NCBI GenBank assembly: GCA_029255685.2
Contig: CM055313.2
Span: 39,822,079 to 39,886,078 of the forward strand
Direction: 5' to 3'
Origin: Silene conica
Lineage: Eukaryota > Streptophyta > Magnoliopsida > Caryophyllales > Caryophyllaceae
DNA length: 64,000 nt
Shown here piece by piece: positions 21,605 to 32,770 of this stretch (the first letter of the stretch is position 1; each line of letters opens with the position of its first letter). A model generated the notes under the pieces. It did not search any database and was not told where the DNA came from. It saw nothing but the letters and a program-made list of their open reading frames with translations. The position numbers and the translations under genes were made by a program.

Positions 21605-22265
21605 TGCGTATTAAGTTATGCGTTAAGATGTCGCCTCTGAACTTAATACGTAGGTTGTTTGTCATGTATAGGGGTATGCGTTGAGTTTTCGCCTCTGAGC
21701 CCTATATGTGTTTGTTTGTCGTGTATGGAGCCATGCGTTGAGTTTTCGCCTCTGAGTTCTATACATGTCTGTTTGTCGTGTCTGGGACATGCGTTGAGTT
21801 TTCGCCTCTGAGTCCAGACATGTGTGTGTGATCGCGTCAGGACATGCCTTAAGCTGGCCTCTGAGTCTGACGAGTAGAGCAACTGCACGACGGGGCAGTC
21901 AGGTTGTCATACCTTACCCGGAGTGCAGGTGTTTGGTGCTAGAACATGCGTTGAGTTTTCGCCTCTGAGTCTAGTATCTTGTGATGTAGTAGGGGTCCAT
22001 GCGTTGAGTTTTCGCCTCTGAGTTCCTTACTTGTTTTAGTGAATTGAATGTTAGTCCATGCGTTGAGTTTTCGCCTCTGAGTCTAATGTTCAGTGATAGC
22101 CGGTCCATGCGTTGAGTTTTCGCCTCTGAGTCCTTGCTTGATGATGTGAATTTGGTATTTGGGTTATGCGTTAAGATGTCGCCTCTGAACCTTTATACTT
22201 GCTGAATGATTTAGTACCTAGGTTATGCGTTAAGATGTCGCCTCTGAACCTTTGTATTTGCTGTT
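21605..22265 (+). repeat. Small-hairpin tandem array in the LARD 5' LTR
   Basis: Eleven units with near-constant centre GTTGAGTTTTCGCCTCTGAG (variants GTTAAGATGTCGCCTCTGAA). Unit-specific arms pair: CGTATTAAGTT (21607-21617) with AACTTAATACG (21640-21650); CATGTATAGGG (21663-21673) with CCCTATATGTG (21700-21710); CGTGTATGGA near 21720 with TTCTATACATG (21757-21767); CGTGTCTGGG (21777-21786) with TCCAGACATG (21813-21822); CGTCAGGA with TCTGACG near 21834-21882. Most exceptions to Watson-Crick pairing in these arms are G:U. Identical copies lie in the 3' LTR at +6261. Confidence 0.88.
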
Positions 22266-22344
22266 TATATCTGCTTGCCTTGATGATGGTACAGTGTCAG
22301 ATATGCATGGTTTGTTACCGTTGTTATGAGTTGTGGTTAAATCA

Positions 22345-22460
22345 TCCAAGGCATTGGATGACTCTTAGTTCGGTTTCATAAATGATTAGATTGAAAGACC
22401 CCCCCGACTGGGTAACCAGTAGGGAAACCGGCTCTCCTTCTTATCTGTTTATGAAGTTAG
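22345..22460 (+). repeat. GACCCCCCGG structured block, copy 2 (LARD 5' LTR)
   Basis: A CATCCAAGGCATTGGATG hairpin, then a core (22397-22437) containing ACTGGGTAACCAGT. The core lies between perfect 8-bp arms TTCATAAA (22375-22382) and TTTATGAA (22448-22455). Confidence 0.75.
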
Positions 22461-22970
22461 TTGAGAGCCGTGCATGGTAATCGCATGTTAGTAAGAGATC
22501 AGGTGATGAGTTGTTTATGCTTCACATGTTGATATGTGTTGGAGTATTCTGTATCGTTTTATATGTTACGTGTTGTCACAAAAGGTGGCTAGGAGAACTC
22601 TAGTCACTCCCCACTGATTGTGGCGTACATGTTTTCATGTATGTAGGTACATGCAGGGTTGGAGATCAGGGTTACAGGAGAGCTAGCGAGTGATGATCCA
22701 TTCATCAGACGACTTACCTGTTTACGCTTAGCTAGACTCTTAGACTTTTACTGTTTACGCTTTTGTGCCTGTAGGGATGTACCATCCCAGGCGATGTATA
22801 TATTTCATTTCCGTACTTAGAACCGTTACTTATCTATTTTGGTTTCCAGTTTCAGTTTATGTTTCAGTTTAAGACTTCTCGCATGTTTTATCTTCTAAAA
22901 GTTTTAATTCCGCTGCATTTTTGGTACTTTTATGTGTTTATATTTCCGCTTTCGCGAGGGGTTTTACAGT

Positions 22971-22982
22971 TGGTATCAGAGC
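22971..22982 (+). other. Primer-binding site of the LARD
   Basis: TGGTATCAGAGC, two bases after the 5' LTR; initiator tRNA-Met type. Confidence 0.92.
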
Positions 22983-25900
22983 ATTATTGCTCCCGACGCA
23001 CTCATGTAACCCCCAACCTTAACTTGACCATTTAATCGAATAATGAATGAGAGATGGGGTAGATTTAAGGACTTAAATTGTAGTCTGTTTTGTGACTGCT
23101 TTTATTAGGTTCTAACGTGTTTGTTGATTGTCTTTGATTTTACTTTATTGCCTTCCAATCGACGAACCGTGGACTAATCCATCTGGCGATGAAGACCTGA
23201 GTTCCTACCGAAGATAGAAGATTCGTGCTACTGTTGGAGAATGCTTTTAAGCCTTGAAGATACTTCTCTTTCTTCGTGCATCACCTTTTTCGATAACTCT
23301 GGATGCACATCCTTCTTTTAGAATATTTGTCTATCTTGCTTGAACAGATCTTCATATCTTTTCAGCTTAACCTTGTTGCTTGCTTTCTTAAGGTGCCCTC
23401 TAGGTAACCTTCCCTTTTATTGGATTTGGAGGAACTAGTCTTAGGATAACCGTAAGCTGTGTTATGAGAAATATTGTTATTTGAGGAATAACTTAAGAGG
23501 TATCGAGAGACATGTTTTGGTGATCCAAGGGTCTAGTTGTCTATCCAATTGGGAGAGTAAAAGTGAGTGATAGGATACTTGCTTGAAGGTTGAGTTGTAT
23601 ACTTAATATTCGGTGGAACCTAACCTTGAGAACCATGCTTAGATCGTGAAAATATGTGGATTGAAGAGTACTGTTTAAGGAGTTAGATAAGATACTTAAG
23701 GTTATAGAGCAACCTGAAAGAATAGGCTTAAGATGCTAATGATGATGAGTGTGTGATGAAGTGAGTTAGTATCACTTGACTTAGGTGAGTGATTGAGCTG
23801 AGAAAGGCTCATTGTTGAGGAATGCGAATCATTTGCTATAATAGTGGAATACTCGAAGAGGTTGACTTAAGCTTAGAGGAAGTGAATCACTATGTGACCC
23901 TAGGTGGCTTAATAAATCTTAGCGTTTATTTATTGAAAAACTTAAGAGAAATTTGAAGTTGCACCACCAGTATGTGGATGAAACGAAGTAATTCATTGAG
24001 AGATGTAAGTTCGGAAAAACTTGATGGTTTAAAAAATTGTTATCTGGTGGACAGTAGGGTAAACAAATAAAGTGGATATAGCATATAGGGAAGATGACCT
24101 GAAAGTGTTATTGAATTGTCATTAGTGGAACTAGCAGAGATGTGACATCTCAAACTTTTGGGAATAGGTAGTTATAATGATGATACCGTTTAGAGTTGAA
24201 GGATAATTAAGGGTATATGAATCATTGAAGGAATTGTTCGTGAGAACCGATAATTGAATGACCTGATGTGGAAAGTAAGAAGTGAGAATCCCGTGAGAAT
24301 AGTGAGAGACCCGCACCTTGGGAGACGTCCGTAATCGTTTCTTTCATATCGCTTCTCTCCTTTCCTTTCCTTTGCTTCTCCTTCTGATCATGGCTTCAAT
24401 TTCATTGGAGTCCATAGCCTAAAGTTTCTTACCTTGTCATCTCGTTGTTCCTCGAGTCGTTTTCTTATGACTCTCTCGGAACCTGTATCGTGTTTGTCTC
24501 TGAGGTTCATATCTCATCTCTTCTTCCGTGAGCCTTGTTCCTTTTCATTTAGATTAGTGGCGAGATCGACCTGTTCTTGGGGTAGAGATACATGCCTTGA
24601 GGAATGCTTGGTTCTGCGTTGTCAGGATTTGGTTGAGAGAGTTGGTGAGAATAATGTTCGGGCAATGTTGGACAGTGTGCCGTCTTGAGAGTCCATGTTA
24701 GATGGATTGTGTGTAAGTGATCTTTGTAGATTTCTAAGCACCATTTGAGGATTGGAATAGAATGCTTGGAGTTATAGATGAATTTAGAGGAATGTGCCTT
24801 AGATAGTGATGAAGTGGTCAAATGGATGAATGAGGTAAGTTAGTGCTACTTGATCTTGAGGAATTTCTTAATCGCAGGAGGGATCACTTACTGGAGGAAC
24901 GAGAGTTATTGGTAACTGTGTGAGAATATTGAGACATTTACAAGTGGACTTATAGAGCTGACTGAGTGTTGACCTTGAGTTACTTATGGGACCTCGGCAA
25001 TTGTCTATTGATGTACTTACAGGCAACCGTTGATGTTTGAGGTAATTATAGAATAGAAATTTGAAACTTGTAAGTGTTCATAAATATCTATTGAGGAATC
25101 TCGGAATATGAATGTCTAAACCTTATGGAAACTATAAGAGTGAAAATTGTTACTTCTTTGGAACTTCATTTGGGATGCATGTTGTCGGTAAGTAGTTGGA
25201 AACAAGAGGATTTAAGAGTTGTTACCTTAGTAAAGTCTCGATTTGATTGATCACTGTGATTATAAAATTTGGGAACTTAGGATGCCAAACCTTGTGGAAT
25301 GGGTTTGTCAGGATCGAACCGTTAAAATTTAAGGTTATAGGATGATGAATACCATATCTTGGGTTTTGAGTATTCGTTGTTATGGTGATAGAATTCCGGT
25401 TCAGAGTTTTGGAAGACTTCTTGTTGAGGAATACCTTGTTCTGTGGATGAGATAATGGTAAGAGGGATCGTGAAACCATTGAGAGTCTAGAGATCACCTG
25501 AACTGTCATTCTTGGGATACTAGGAATCGTTGTAACGATGTTTTGATTACGGATTGAGCGGTTAGTGTACCCATGATTCGGCAAGAGTTACCGTCGTCCT
25601 TGACCTCTAACCTGGTTGTTTCATTCCTTCGATCCTTCTTCGTGTGTTCTGACAACTGTGAAACTAGAAACTCTCAATCCTTCGTGTCGAAAGTAATCTC
25701 TATGATCGTTTCTACGCTCCCGGTGACTGTTTTTGGAATTTCTTTGCTATTGTTAACCCTAAAAGTTGTAATTTTTGGAAAATCTTAACTGTTTTGAGGA
25801 TTTGGAAACTGCTCCCTCTTTTGTTGAAAGTAAATAAAGGTTGATTTTGAGGAAAACTTGATTTTAAATAGCAGAACGTTTTACAACTTTGATGGATCTC

Positions 25901-26218
25901 AGCGTTGACTGCCACTGCAACTTGTTATTGGAGACGTCTGATAACCTGTGCTGTGTTTATCAACACCGAATCGACCTAAATTTTGAATTTTGACCGATTT
26001 AATTTCGGGACTTGTCTCAGATTTGGAATGTCGGACTCTTGAATACGTAACGAGAATCCCAATATCCATTGACAAGACTTGTGCCTTGAGACTTTTCTTC
26101 TTAAAACCTTTTCGAAAGATAAAGTTTTGGGTTGTCATAACCCGCTTGGTATATTTTGAACGTTAGAGTTGTTTTCGTACCTACTTTTACCTTCGAGTTT
26201 CGAGGACGAAACTTTTTG
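22983..26218 (+). other. Conserved noncoding interior of the LARD
   Basis: No frame over about 120 codons and no gag/pol similarity. The first 400 bp align with the reverse complement of about 61350-61716 next to another primer site, sharing blocks such as CCCCGACGCAC, AATGAATGAGAGAT, TACCGAAGAT.GAAGATTC and GCATCACC. Conservation of a noncoding interior between subfamilies argues for a cis function such as packaging or transcript stability. Confidence 0.8.
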
Positions 26219-26231
26219 AAGATTGGGTGAT
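26219..26231 (+). other. Polypurine-like tract before the LARD 3' LTR
   Basis: AAGATTGGGTGAT directly precedes the 3' LTR, a weak purine tract in the expected place for plus-strand priming. Confidence 0.55.
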
Positions 26232-29229
26232 TGTAACAGCCCGCTTTTTCGTAAATTTATATTTTAATGGTTTTAATTATTTTTACGGGATAAAATAATA
26301 TTTTAATTTTTAATGTTAATTTATTTTAAAGTAAATCATAGGATCCGTCTTAAGAACCTTAAGTCCTTAAAGCGAATGCAAACTTGACAAGGTTAAGTTC
26401 CCAACTTAAATATCCGTTCAAATATCCTAACCCGTTTTAATTGAGACGGAAAGGACGACTCATATACTCTACTTAAACCTTATGTCGACATTCTTCTTCC
26501 TCAAGAAACTCATTTCACTATAAACACAACTCTCTCAAACCTCCATTTTTATTTCTCCTTCTTTTGAGCTTTTCTCCATCATCCGTCGACCGATTCGAGG
26601 TAATGTTAACATTTTCGGAATCCTCGCGAGATTTGCAATCTTTCTATCTCTTTCAATTTCAATTTTATCAACTTCGAAAAATTGGCTGTTTTACCCAAAT
26701 TTCGTCTCAAGCTCTTAATTCGCCTTTTTGTTGTTGTAGGAGTTCGATTAGAGGACCCGGAGGTTGATACTTGCGTTATTGAAGAAAATTTAGGAGCTTA
26801 AACGCTTTTGAGGTGACGATAATGAGAAACTCGGCCTATTTGTGAATATTAGCACTTTTGTTGTGTTTCTTATGTTGATTCTGATTTTGTTAAAGTATGT
26901 TGTTTAATGGACTCAGTATCATGTTTAGGATGTTGAATATGTAAAGAATTCATGCCTAAAGATGTTGTTAGGTGTTCATATGTGATTTTCAGTTTTTCCT
27001 TAAGTTCAGACGGATACATTGGATTTATCATTGAGGATTGTTATGGGATTGTATGCTGATAAGATAGTGATATTAGATGTGTATGATATTGGGCAAATCC
27101 TGCTTGTTGTGATTTCTGAAGTTTACATGTCGAATTATGAAGTTTTGTGATGTTGCGAAAAATGCGTTTTCGGTATCAGGCTCTCTGAGCCGGTCGACCG
27201 ACCGGCCGCCGGTCGACCGGCCGGGAGAGCAAATAGGGTATTTTCGAGATTTTTGGGAATTTGGCTTAGGACTGCCAGCCGGCCGACCGGCTGCCTGCCG
27301 ACCGGCTGGTGGTCATTTGTGTAGTTCATGTTTTGCGAAAAACCTTAATAGCATGGGAGCCCAGCCGGCAGACCGGCCGCCTGCCAGCCGGCTGGGAGTG
27401 CATATGGGGATGGATACGATTTTAGTAAAGGCTAGGGAATGGGGTTCCCAGCCGGCCGACCGGCTGCCTGCCGACCGGCTGGGAGTCCTTCTTGGTGTTT
27501 TCTCGGTTTTTGAAAAGAGATGTAGGCTGAGGGGTTGCCAGCCGGCCGACCGGCTGCCTGCCGACCGGCTGGGGATCCCTGTATGTCATTTGGAGTTTTT
27601 CGTAGATTGATCGTAACTTTTAAACGGTTTGTCGGTTCGACTTGAAACTTGTTTTGTGTACCCGTGGCATATATTTGAGGTCCCCGGAGGATGGGCAACA
27701 TTATATTGGGTTCGGGAATATAGTGAGGATAGAGACCCCCCGGTCGGGCAACCGAAAGGGAAACCGGCTCTCCCTCATCCTAGTTCTCGAGGTCAATTAA
27801 GTGTTGATTAGAAGTTAAAGGTAGAACTATAGAGTAGTTCATAGATTTGAATGATATTGTTTTGTTGCGTATTAAGTTATGCGTTAAGATGTCGCCTCTG
27901 AACTTAATACGTAGGTTGTTTGTCATGTATAGGGGTATGCGTTGAGTTTTCGCCTCTGAGCCCTATATGTGTTTGTTTGTCGTGTATGGAGCCATGCGTT
28001 GAGTTTTCGCCTCTGAGTTCTATACATGTCTGTTTGTCGTGTCTGGGACATGCGTTGAGTTTTCGCCTCTGAGTCCAGACATGTGTGTGTGATCGCGTCA
28101 GGACATGCCTTAAGCTGGCCTCTGAGTCTGACGAGTAGAGCAACTGCACGACGGGGCAGTCAGGTTGTCATACCTTACCCGGAGTGCAGGTGTTTGGTGC
28201 TAGAACATGCGTTGAGTTTTCGCCTCTGAGTCTAGTATCTTGTGATGTAGTAGGGGTCCATGCGTTGAGTTTTCGCCTCTGAGTTCCTTACTTGTTTTAG
28301 TGAATTGAATGTTAGTCCATGCGTTGAGTTTTCGCCTCTGAGTCTAATGTTCAGTGATAGCCGGTCCATGCGTTGAGTTTTCGCCTCTGAGTCCTTGCTT
28401 GATGATGTGAATTTGGTATTTGGGTTATGCGTTAAGATGTCGCCTCTGAACCTTTATACTTGCTGAATGATTTAGTACCTAGGTTATGCGTTAAGATGTC
28501 GCCTCTGAACCTTTGTATTTGCTGTTTATATCTGCTTGCCTTGATGATGGTACAGTGTCAGATATGCATGGTTTGTTACCGTTGTTATGAGTTGTGGTTA
28601 AATCATCCAAGGCATTGGATGACTCTTAGTTCGGTTTCATAAATGATTAGATTGAAAGACCCCCCCGACTGGGTAACCAGTAGGGAAACCGGCTCTCCTT
28701 CTTATCTGTTTATGAAGTTAGTTGAGAGCCGTGCATGGTAATCGCATGTTAGTAAGAGATCAGGTGATGAGTTGTTTATGCTTCACATGTTGATATGTGT
28801 TGGAGTATTCTGTATCGTTTTATATGTTACGTGTTGTCACAAAAGGTGGCTAGGAGAACTCTAGTCACTCCCCACTGATTGTGGCGTACATGTTTTCATG
28901 TATGTAGGTACATGCAGGGTTGGAGATCAGGGTTACAGGAGAGCTAGCGAGTGATGATCCATTCATCAGACGACTTACCTGTTTACGCTTAGCTAGACTC
29001 TTAGACTTTTACTGTTTACGCTTTTGTGCCTGTAGGGATGTACCATCCCAGGCGATGTATATATTTCATTTCCGTACTTAGAACCGTTACTTATCTATTT
29101 TGGTTTCCAGTTTCAGTTTATGTTTCAGTTTAAGACTTCTCGCATGTTTTATCTTCTAAAAGTTTTAATTCCGCTGCATTTTTGGTACTTTTATGTGTTT
29201 ATATTTCCGCTTTCGCGAGGGGTTTTACA
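26232..29229 (+). repeat. 3' LTR of the LARD
   Basis: Same 2998 bp length as the 5' LTR and identical by eye. Hairpin sets lie at 27181-27577 and 27866-28526, and cores at 27734 and 28658. It is followed by the CTACA duplication (29230-29234). Confidence 0.93.
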
Positions 29230-29234
29230 CTACA

Positions 29235-29676
29235 AGTTTTTGAAGATTGCTCTTATTCGTTCAAGATCAACGTTGAACACAAGATTTTGTTGAAGACTTA
29301 TCTTATTTATTTAAGATAGTTTGAGTATTTTACGATACTCGTTCTAATCAAGTATTTCACGGTACTTGATATAGCTAGATATTTAACGGTATCTCGATTG
29401 AGTTACAACTAACATCAAAGTTGTACGAGTAGGGTTGATAAAATTGTAATCCGAAGAAGGTACTAATTTTATTAATCGAGAATAGTGGACGCAAGTTTCG
29501 ATTTGTGAAACTGAACAACTTCAAAATATCGTGTCTCTTTTTACTTTATTGTTTTTACTCTCTACTTACTACTACTACCCTAATTCACATACATCAAAGA
29601 AGAATAAAAAAAGTTGGCATACTCAATTCAACCCCCCCCCCCCTTATTGAGTATATCTAGATCAATAGACTCTTCA
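29235..29676 (+). mobile_element. Copia (SIRE-like) 3' LTR, right part
   Basis: Continues the LTR interrupted at 19970. Near its end comes a C-run (about 29631-29643) preceding TTATTGAGTATATCTAG. The exact right end is uncertain because it abuts a truncated Athila-like LTR. Confidence 0.6.
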
Positions 29677-30560
29677 AAAACTTTCGTTCATAGGTAATTC
29701 TAAATCTATTGTTAAACCAATTCTACTAATCTTTCAATCTAGTAGAATGAATCCAACAACAAAAATTGAGATCGGTACAAAGTTCATACAACCAATACAA
29801 ACCTAATTTTCGCCATGGTTCCCCTAATTCCCAATCATAAGAATTAGCTACTCATAAACAAAGAATTAATACTAACGAATCTAGTGAAATTCATGCGAGA
29901 TGACATATTCATGAAATAACAATTGCAGGGAAAAGTAAATAAATCAGAATAATAAGAATAAGAAACAATAGGGATTGAAACAATAAAGAAATTAAATTGC
30001 ATTAAAACTTACTACCGAACGGAATTCGATGAACAAGTACGTTAATGGAGTTTTCTCTCCTTTAGGTCTAAAAGTGTTTTTTACTAATGAAAGCTTAACC
30101 TAATTTTCATTCTGTTTGTCTCTAATAGTCTTCAAAATTACAAACATGAAAAAAACTGAAAATAAGAAATTAAAGTTTGCTCAGCCCGTGAACTGGTCGA
30201 TCGACCGGACATTGTGGTCGGTCGACCACCTATGCTGTAATGTAAACCTTCTGACTTGACACCTTGGTCGGTCGACCAAGTAGACTGGTCGGTTGACCGA
30301 TTCCTGCTCCTAGCAGCTCCTGATCTTCTTGTAAGCATCCCATAGTAGCGAGTTCGGACCCTTCCCTTGTGAGTTCCCCTAAGAAAGCTTCCAAGGGACG
30401 ATTAAAGCTTGGTTTAGCTCACTTTCGCTTGTTCCTACATTTAAAACATAGAAATGCTAAAGTAGACCATTTCGGGAGGAAAGATAGCTAAAAGCTACCA
30501 AACATACATAGAAATACGTGCCAAAACTGTAAATAAAGTGTATAGAATATGCACGTATCA
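29677..30560 (-). mobile_element. Athila-like LTR, truncated, minus strand
   Basis: The minus strand starts at 30560 with TGATACGTGCATATTC, as does the LTR at 51649 (TGATACGTGCATTTACC). It runs through the palindrome cluster and the GGGGAACCATGG block. It is cut at about 29677, missing its 3' third. Confidence 0.8.
30192..30301. repeat. Palindrome module (two pairs of GGTCGACC-type motifs)
   Basis: Four motifs: CTGGTCGATCGACCGG, GTGGTCGGTCGACCAC, CTTGGTCGGTCGACCAAG and CTGGTCGGTTGACCG. They form two close pairs about 50 bp apart. Flanking bases differ but remain complementary within most motifs. Confidence 0.85.
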
Positions 30561-31091
30561 TAGGATGCTTAATAATGACCAACCCGGGGATCGAAAGATA
30601 AGGGAAGGGCGTCAGTTAACGTTTTAAGACAGCTACGTTACTAAGGCCGAAGGGTATGTGACTTAGACATTAGGAATCACCTATATTGTTGACACCCAGT
30701 ATTTGTGAGACCTAGGGACTAATAGTATAGGCCGAAAGGAACTATTAGATAACATAGATCGAAAGGATTTGTTATACCCCTTACACGACTTCAATGCATG
30801 TTGACCTACACCATCTGCCATCGTAACCATGATGACCCAATCATCATAACATCTCTTTTATCATATTTTTATTCACATCTTATTTTCAGTCTTGTTCTTG
30901 TTTTAATTGCTAGACTTAGTGACAAACCAATAAACAATCTTAAAACCCCCAATCGTTACCTTAAGACTTATGACCTTGAACAATTAACATGCACTCCCAA
31001 CCTCCTTGTGGTTCGACCCTGACTTGCTCTATCTATAATTTAAGTTGAGGATTATAAACTTTATCTTTGACACCCACAACGATGGGTATCA
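30561..31091 (+). mobile_element. Athila-like LTR 3' part, plus strand
   Basis: Corresponds to the reverse complement of 57918-58440: the GAAAGATAAGGGAAGGGCGT block, the TAGGCCGAAAGGAACTA-type block, and a CACCCACAACGATGGGTATCA end. It abuts the minus-strand LTR start at 30560, giving two Athila-like LTR pieces in opposite orientation. Confidence 0.75.
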
Positions 31092-31627
31092 AATTTTGAT
31101 CAAGGACCTCTCTTTAAACCTCACTCAATCGAGCTCTGACATCTACTCGATTGAGTGAATCATCGAAATTTTCAGTCTATCGAGCTCTGACACCTTCTCG
31201 ATCGACTCCAGCTCCCGTTATAGCTTCTTCGACACTGTTTTCTACACCTTTCTGACCAGAAACTTCAACACTTGGCTCCTCATACTCTCGTCCGCTCCTC
31301 GATCTGACCATATTTATGGTATCATTCCTTGGTTTGGTTCGTGAGGGGAGTTGCATTGTGCTCGGAATGATTGGCTATTTTTGGCATTTTAAATGGTGGG
31401 TTGACTGGTTCAACAGTAAATATTTCAGGGGTACTCAAGACTTCCTCCTGACTTGTGCTTCTCCTCTCCTTCTGCGGCGTAAGAAGGTTCTTTCGGGCTC
31501 CGGAGCTTCTACTAATTCGAACGTGGAAGACCTGGCCATACACAACACTAAGGTCTTAAGGAATTAAAAATAATTCCTTAAGACAAAGAAACAAAATAAA
31601 CTAACACAAAAATTTAAAACCGATTGC
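31092..31627 (-). pseudogene. Athila-like gag tail remnant
   Basis: The minus strand between a tRNA primer site (31628-31648) and an LTR piece has a short open stretch (31543-31322) resembling a degenerate gag. Instead of GGTCGACC motifs, 31105-31205 has CTCAATCGAG / CTCGATTGAG-type inverted motifs in a similar paired layout. Catalytic domains are absent. Confidence 0.45.
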
Positions 31628-31648
31628 CTCCCCGGCAATGGCGCTAAA
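31628..31648 (-). other. Athila-type primer-binding site
   Basis: The minus strand reads TAGCGCCATTGCCGGGGAGG, close to the TGGCGCCGTTGCCGGGGA primer site of Athila/Tat Gypsy elements, next to an LTR end TGTCA. Confidence 0.75.
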
Positions 31649-31651
31649 ATT

Positions 31652-31745
31652 TGACACGGTCAAAGATAAAACCTAGATACTACTAACTGAAGCTAGTGGT
31701 AGTAGGGTCGAATCCACAGGGAGGCGGAGTTCTAACTAGTGGTAA
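31652..31745 (-). mobile_element. Athila-like LTR stub, minus strand
   Basis: The last 94 bp of an LTR, related to 57918-58020 (ATCCACAGGGAGGC block). It is broken by the LINE poly(A) end. The rest of this LTR is not found on the far side of the LINE. Confidence 0.65.
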
Positions 31746-32770
31746 TTTTTTTTTTTGGGTAAATGTAAAAATTATATTAAGCTCAAAAGAAGGAAGGAAA
31801 ATCCTTCCTTAACAACTCCCCTTATATCATAAGTTTCTCAATCCAAGCCTTATCCCTGGGAGGGATATGGCCTTTACATCTATGCTCAATTTTCATACTA
31901 ATCTCATCTTTTATGGTTCTAAAGACTATCTCTGGCCTCATGAGTTTGTTATCCAACCTAGCTTTGTTTCTTTGCATCCATATGTGGTACACAACAACAT
32001 ACAGAATAACATGTAGTATACCCCTTTCCATCTTAGACCCTCTTCTGCTCATACTCCAGCCTTCAACCTGGCTACTTGGTATGTCCAGTCCAGTCCAGTG
32101 CCTGATGTGTTGCAAGAGCCTTGTGATGTAAGGACAGCCAAAGAAAAAGTGAGAACTAAGTTCTGTTGCAGATTCACAGATACAACATAAATCATCCTGA
32201 GCTATTCCATACTGAAACAGTTTGTCTTTTGTCTTGAATGCTTTGTGATGGTACATCCAGTTAATCATGACATGTTTCTTTGTTGTCCAAGCATTCCAAA
32301 TCAACCCTGGCCAATGTAGTTCAGTGTTTTGAGGTCTCAGCTGTTCATAAACTTTGTTAATGGAGTAATGATTTAGTCCTGGAATCCCTTCTGTAGTTAA
32401 AGCAAGGAACATGTCTTTAATTCTGCATATTTATTTCCAAGTCCAAGCAGCATCCTGAGGAGATGAATAAGACTGCCAATTTTGGCCCTTAATGTAGGTA
32501 TGATTCACCCATTGTACCCATAGCTTATCTGGTTTAGCATGGATCCACCATGCTAATTTCCCTACTGCTGCCCTATTCCAGTAAGCATCATTTTTCAGGC
32601 CTAAACCCCCTTCTTTGAGAGGTCTGCAGGCTTTCTCCCATGCCATAGGGGGCACCCTTTCGTTTTCTACCCCTCCATCCCACATGAAATTTCTACACAT
32701 TGCCTCAATTTTGTGGGTTACTGAAGCTGGCAGGATGAAAATCTGTGCCCAGGCCAGTAGTTGTGTAGAG
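31746..32770 (-). pseudogene. Plant L1-type LINE ORF2, 3' end with zf-RVT
   Basis: A minus-strand LINE end: poly(A) (T-run 31746-31756), 3' UTR, then coding to about 32770. 32412-31822 carries the zf-RVT zinc-binding domain common at plant LINE C-termini (CCICESATELSSHFFFGC, then VYHIWMQRNKARLD). 32700-32431 has RNFMWDGG and KEGGLGLKNDAYWNRAAVG, the linker after the RT. The two parts are separated by a frame change and stops near 32412-32431. Upstream coding continues at 34100 after an LTR insertion. Not functional as it stands. Confidence 0.9.

Larger units (their letters stand above)
19971..22968 (+). repeat. 5' LTR of the LARD
   Basis: TGTAACAGCCCG...GGGTTTTACA. Order of internal landmarks: GAGAAACTCGGCC block (20562), GC-rich hairpins (20920-21316), first GACCCCCCGG core (21473), small-hairpin array (21605-22265), second core (22397), CACTCCCCACTGATTGTGGC block, inner end. 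Short frames in it (for example 20876-21349) are translations of hairpin DNA. Confidence 0.93.
19971..29229 (+). mobile_element. LARD-like LTR retrotransposon, 9259 bp, complete
   Basis: Two 2998-bp LTRs (19971-22968 and 26232-29229, offset exactly 6261) flank a 3263-bp noncoding interior, with a perfect target-site duplication CTACA. All sequence I compared between the LTRs is identical, so the insertion is very recent. The interior lacks gag and pol, so the element must be mobilised by another element's proteins. Long LTRs, an initiator-Met primer site and a conserved noncoding interior match the LARD class. The 3' interior sequence TCGAGGACGAAAC before the LTR is typical of the ends of plant Ty3/Gypsy pol regions, pointing to a Gypsy parent. 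Confidence 0.93.

Noticed and set aside
21605..22265. CRISPR-like array (near-constant repeats with variable spacers)
   Set aside because: The sequence is a plant LTR, the spacers are complementary arms of hairpins, and no cas genes are possible in this context.
19971..22968. Hammerhead ribozymes (retrozyme type) as the explanation of the LTR hairpins
   Set aside because: I did not find the CTGATGA / GAAA core combination in the hairpin units; the conserved loops do not fit a hammerhead.
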